From DASXHZ01 sp036488085 (GTDB taxonomy: Bacteria > Acidobacteriota > Thermoanaerobaculia > Gp7-AA8): 64,000 bases of DNA. The notes under the pieces are model-generated. The model was not told the DNA's origin, did not search any database, and saw only the letters and a program-made list of their open reading frames with translations. The DNA is taken from NCBI GenBank assembly GCA_036488085.1, contig DASXHZ010000061.1, positions 1 to 64,000 of the forward strand, given 5' to 3'. Shown piece after piece: positions 61,440-64,000 of the stretch (position 1 is the stretch's first letter; each line of letters starts with the position of its first letter). The position numbers and the translations under genes were made by a program.

Positions 61440-63273
61440 CGGCTACGTGCCGATCCGCGACTACGCGATCATCGGCGACACGCGCTCCGCGGCGCTGATC
61501 TCCCGCCACGGCTCGATCGATTGGCTCTGCTGGCCGCGCTTCGACAGCCGGTCGGTCTTTGCGCGCATTCTCGATACGAATCGCGGCGGCTACTTCTCGA
61601 TCCAGCCTTCGGTTCCGTTCGAGACGGAGCGGTGCTACGTCGACGGCACGAATGTCCTCGAGACGACGTTCATCACGGATGCCGGCCGCGCGCGCGTGCT
61701 CGACCTCATGCCGGCGCTCACCGAAGAGAAGAAAGCGAACGTCCTGTTACCGTTTCGCGAGCTGTTGCGGCGCATCGAGTGCGTCGAGGGCGAAGTGCCG
61801 ATGGTCGTCACATACTCGCCGCGGCCGGACTACGGGCGTGACGTCTCGCACCTCGAGCCGCGGAACGGCGACACGATCGCGTGCGTGAACGGTCCGGAGG
61901 TGTGGTGCCTGCGGTCGGACGTGCCGATGGAAGTCGTCGATCGCGGGGTCGCGCGCGCCGAGGTGACGGTGAAGAAGGGGGAGCAGCACGACTTTGCGCT
62001 GTCGTATGAGACGCATGCGCCGGCGGTGTACGCGCGTATCAACGGCGACGGCCAAATCGTCATCGACGAGACGCTGGCGTTCTGGCGCAACTGGTCGGCG
62101 CAGCTCCAGTACGACGGGCCGTATCGCGAGCAGGTGATGCGCAGCGCGTTGACGCTCAAGCTGCTGGCGTACGCGCCGTCGGGCGGCATCGTGGCCGCGC
62201 CGACCACGTCGCTGCCGGAGCTGATCGGCGGCATCCGGAACTGGGACTACCGCTACTGCTGGCTGCGCGACGCGTCGTTCACCGTCGCGGCGCTGTACGA
62301 CTGCGGCTTCGAGACTGAAGGGAGCGCGTTCGTCGACTGGCTGCTCTACGCGACGCGCCTCACCCAACCCAGCCTGCAGATCCTCTACGACGTCTTCGGC
62401 GAGTCGCGGTTGCCGGAAGCGCAGCTCGACCATCTCGACGGCTACCGCGGGTCGCGCCCGGTGCGCATCGGCAACGCGGCGCACGACCAGTTCCAGCTCG
62501 ACGTCTATGGCGAGGTGCTCGGTGCGATCGAGGAGTACACGGAGCGCGGCGCGGAGCTGAATCACGATGAGAAGCGCCTCGCCCGCAGTCTCGCGAAAGT
62601 CGTGATGAAACGCTGGCGCGAGCCCGACAGCGGAATCTGGGAGAAGCGCGGCGACCGCAAGGACCACGTGCACGCGAAGATCATGTGTTGGGCGGCCCTC
62701 GACTCCGCGCAACGCCTCGCGGAGAAGGGGAAGCTCGACGGCCCGGTCGATCAGTGGCGCGCGACGAAGGACGAGATCAAGCGCGTCGTGCTGGAGCGCG
62801 GCTTCAATCGCAAGCTGAACGCGTTCGTCGCCGAATTCGACGGCGAGGAGCTCGATGCTAGCCTCCTCTACGTCTCGCGCGTCGGCTTCCTCGACGGCGA
62901 CGATCCCCGCATCCTCGGCACGATCGACGCGATCCGCGAGAAGCTCGGCTACGGCGACCTCATTCTCCGCTACCGCAGCGAGAAGACCGACGACGGCCTC
63001 CCGCCCGGCGAAGGCGCATTCCTCCCGTGCAGCTTCTGGCTCGTCGAGGGGCTCGCGATCGCGAAGCGGATGGACGAGGCAGTGGAGCTCTTCGAGAAAC
63101 TCCTCGGCCGCGCCAACGACCTCGGGCTCATGTCGGAGGAAGCGAGCCTTCCCGACGGCGATCTGGTCGGCAACTTCCCGCAGGCGCTCACGCACATCGG
63201 GCTCCTGAATGCCGCACTGCGCCTCGAGCGCCCGGTCGCGCGCCGCGGCAAGGCAAGCGACGTATCCTCATGA
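61417..63273 (+). CDS. GH15 family glucoamylase/trehalase-like hydrolase
   Basis: The product has 618 residues. The N-terminal beta domain begins YVPIRDYAIIGDTRSAALISRHGSIDWLCWPRFDS, as in bacterial GH15. The catalytic (alpha/alpha)6 barrel has PELIGGIRNWDYRYCWLRDASF and the later EGAFLPCSFWLVEGLA. No signal peptide is present, so it acts in the cytoplasm on trehalose, glucans or isomaltose-type substrates. It overlaps the enolase-superfamily gene (23 nt) and is followed 1 nt later by the last gene, so the three are likely an operon. Confidence 0.9.
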   Translation: MPSDSRSDGYVPIRDYAIIGDTRSAALISRHGSIDWLCWPRFDSRSVFARILDTNRGGYFSIQPSVPFETERCYVDGTNVLETTFITDAGRARVLDLMPALTEEKKANVLLPFRELLRRIECVEGEVPMVVTYSPRPDYGRDVSHLEPRNGDTIACVNGPEVWCLRSDVPMEVVDRGVARAEVTVKKGEQHDFALSYETHAPAVYARINGDGQIVIDETLAFWRNWSAQLQYDGPYREQVMRSALTLKLLAYAPSGGIVAAPTTSLPELIGGIRNWDYRYCWLRDASFTVAALYDCGFETEGSAFVDWLLYATRLTQPSLQILYDVFGESRLPEAQLDHLDGYRGSRPVRIGNAAHDQFQLDVYGEVLGAIEEYTERGAELNHDEKRLARSLAKVVMKRWREPDSGIWEKRGDRKDHVHAKIMCWAALDSAQRLAEKGKLDGPVDQWRATKDEIKRVVLERGFNRKLNAFVAEFDGEELDASLLYVSRVGFLDGDDPRILGTIDAIREKLGYGDLILRYRSEKTDDGLPPGEGAFLPCSFWLVEGLAIAKRMDEAVELFEKLLGRANDLGLMSEEASLPDGDLVGNFPQALTHIGLLNAALRLERPVARRGKASDVSS

Positions 63274-63274
63274 G

Positions 63275-64000
63275 ATGCACCTTCTGCTGGCCCTGACACT
63301 CGTCATCGTCCCGAATACGAATGATGGCCGTTGGACGGCGATCTATCGTTTCGACAAACCGGCCGAGCGGCTCGACTTCGCGCGCAGCGGCCCGTACGCG
63401 CGGCTGCCGAAGTGGCGTGTCGAGACGAAGGGTTACTCGCTCATCCACGACGACGAGGGCGACGCGATCGTCAAGTCGCCCGGGGCGAAGGCGCAGAAGT
63501 CGATCGCGGTGTCGTTTCCCGTCGACACGGTCGTTCCCGTCAAGGACTACCAGCTCTTCGACGCATTCAGCGACGGCGGCCTCGCGCTCTACACAGGGCA
63601 TTTCAACCTGAAGGGATCCAAGAGCACGACCTTCGAGCTGGCGCCGCGACGCAATGAGCACCTGCTCGTGGGCGGGAAGCTCTTCGCTCGCCGCACGAGG
63701 TGGGTCGACGACGGAGCCGGCGAAGGGACTTTCGTCTACTACGGCAAAGTGAAGCCGGTCGAGACGCCTTACATGATCGGCATCCTCGACCCCGGCGCGC
63801 CCAAGTGGCTCGATCAGAAACTCGACTCCGCGCTGCCGCAGCTCTTCGCCGATTACGCGCGGCTCACCGGCGTAGCGCTCGAGCGGCGGCCGACGGTCCT
63901 CTTTTCATTCGAGGCGGCGCGCGACCGCAACTCGACGACCTGGAAGGGGGGAACGCTCAACGGCCTCATTCAGCTGCACGTCGAGGCGGCGGCCGATGGC
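63275..64000 (+). CDS. Exported protein of unknown function, 3' end outside window
   Basis: The frame is open from the ATG at 63275 to the window end (242 residues). The N-terminus MHLLLALTLVIVPNT is a weak signal. The body is beta-rich (GRWTAIYRFDKPAERLDFARSG, SIAVSFPVDTVVPVKDYQLF, FELAPRRNEHLLVGG), and a later segment, ALPQLFADYARLTGVAL, could begin a peptidase-like domain of the gluzincin kind. No zinc motif is reached in the window. I cannot name a family. Confidence 0.6.
   Translation, partial: MHLLLALTLVIVPNTNDGRWTAIYRFDKPAERLDFARSGPYARLPKWRVETKGYSLIHDDEGDAIVKSPGAKAQKSIAVSFPVDTVVPVKDYQLFDAFSDGGLALYTGHFNLKGSKSTTFELAPRRNEHLLVGGKLFARRTRWVDDGAGEGTFVYYGKVKPVETPYMIGILDPGAPKWLDQKLDSALPQLFADYARLTGVALERRPTVLFSFEAARDRNSTTWKGGTLNGLIQLHVEAAADG

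Overview
This is a 64 kb stretch of GC-rich chromosome (low-to-mid 60s % GC by eye), almost fully coding, from a Gram-negative bacterium: it carries an MlaE/MlaF/MlaD-type outer-membrane lipid transport set, SecA with a zinc-binding tail, and a bifunctional penicillin-binding protein. An exported S9 peptidase, an alkaline-phosphatase-superfamily protein ending in LKSLGYIR, an exported M28 peptidase, a CadC-like winged-helix membrane protein and intergenic palindromic repeats together suggest an Acidobacteriota-like soil or sediment organism. That placement is inference from gene content; no rRNA gene is present. Both ends of the window cut genes.

Layout. 1-5.9 kb: S9 peptidase and membrane phosphatase-like operon (minus strand), site-2 protease, secreted HYR-repeat protein. 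6-9.6 kb: secA, a HicB antitoxin remnant, a DedA protein. 9.6-15.8 kb: a compact type II polyketide/fatty-acid-like locus (AMP-ligase, flavin monooxygenase/halogenase-like protein, ACP, hot-dog protein, ketosynthase, ketosynthase-like chain-length factor, glycosyltransferase). 15.8-20 kb: M28 peptidase, MinD-like ATPase, Crp/Fnr regulator, phosphatidylglycerophosphate synthase-like enzyme. 20-28.3 kb: tRNA-Lys, tRNA-Leu and the proteostasis block tig-clpP-clpX-lon-engB followed by rho, resembling the Bacillus tig-clpX-lon-ysxC order. 28.4-35 kb: asparagine synthetase, PBP1, winged-helix protein, esterase. 35-40.8 kb: mla genes, then UDP-glucose dehydrogenase and UDP-glucuronate decarboxylase. 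40.8-46.6 kb: intradiol-dioxygenase-fold protein, ECF sigma/FecR pair, DinB, purA, cysteine-dioxygenase-like protein, kbl. 46.6-50 kb: accessory island with two glycosyltransferases, a Phd/PIN toxin-antitoxin pair and a polysaccharide deacetylase. 50-56.8 kb: glycogen phosphorylase, a RAYT transposase with its REP repeats, TetR, thrS, histidine kinase. 56.8-60.3 kb: VOC protein and an osmoprotectant ABC transporter in a tightly overlapping operon, then two small membrane proteins. 60.3-64 kb: enolase-superfamily enzyme, GH15 glucanase, start of an exported protein.

The most unusual structure is non-coding. At least five intergenic gaps are filled by palindromes whose arms are degenerate tandem 7-mers. 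The 7-mer differs at each locus, but the 7-nt period and inverted architecture are kept, and the arrays run from just after one stop codon to just before the next start. Several other palindromic families are present, and three have entered coding sequence. The clearest case is a REP next to the RAYT gene, which supplies the same C-terminal peptide to the RAYT and to an unrelated TetR regulator.

There is no gene-free stretch longer than 300 bases. No CRISPR array, prophage, rRNA operon or replication origin was seen.
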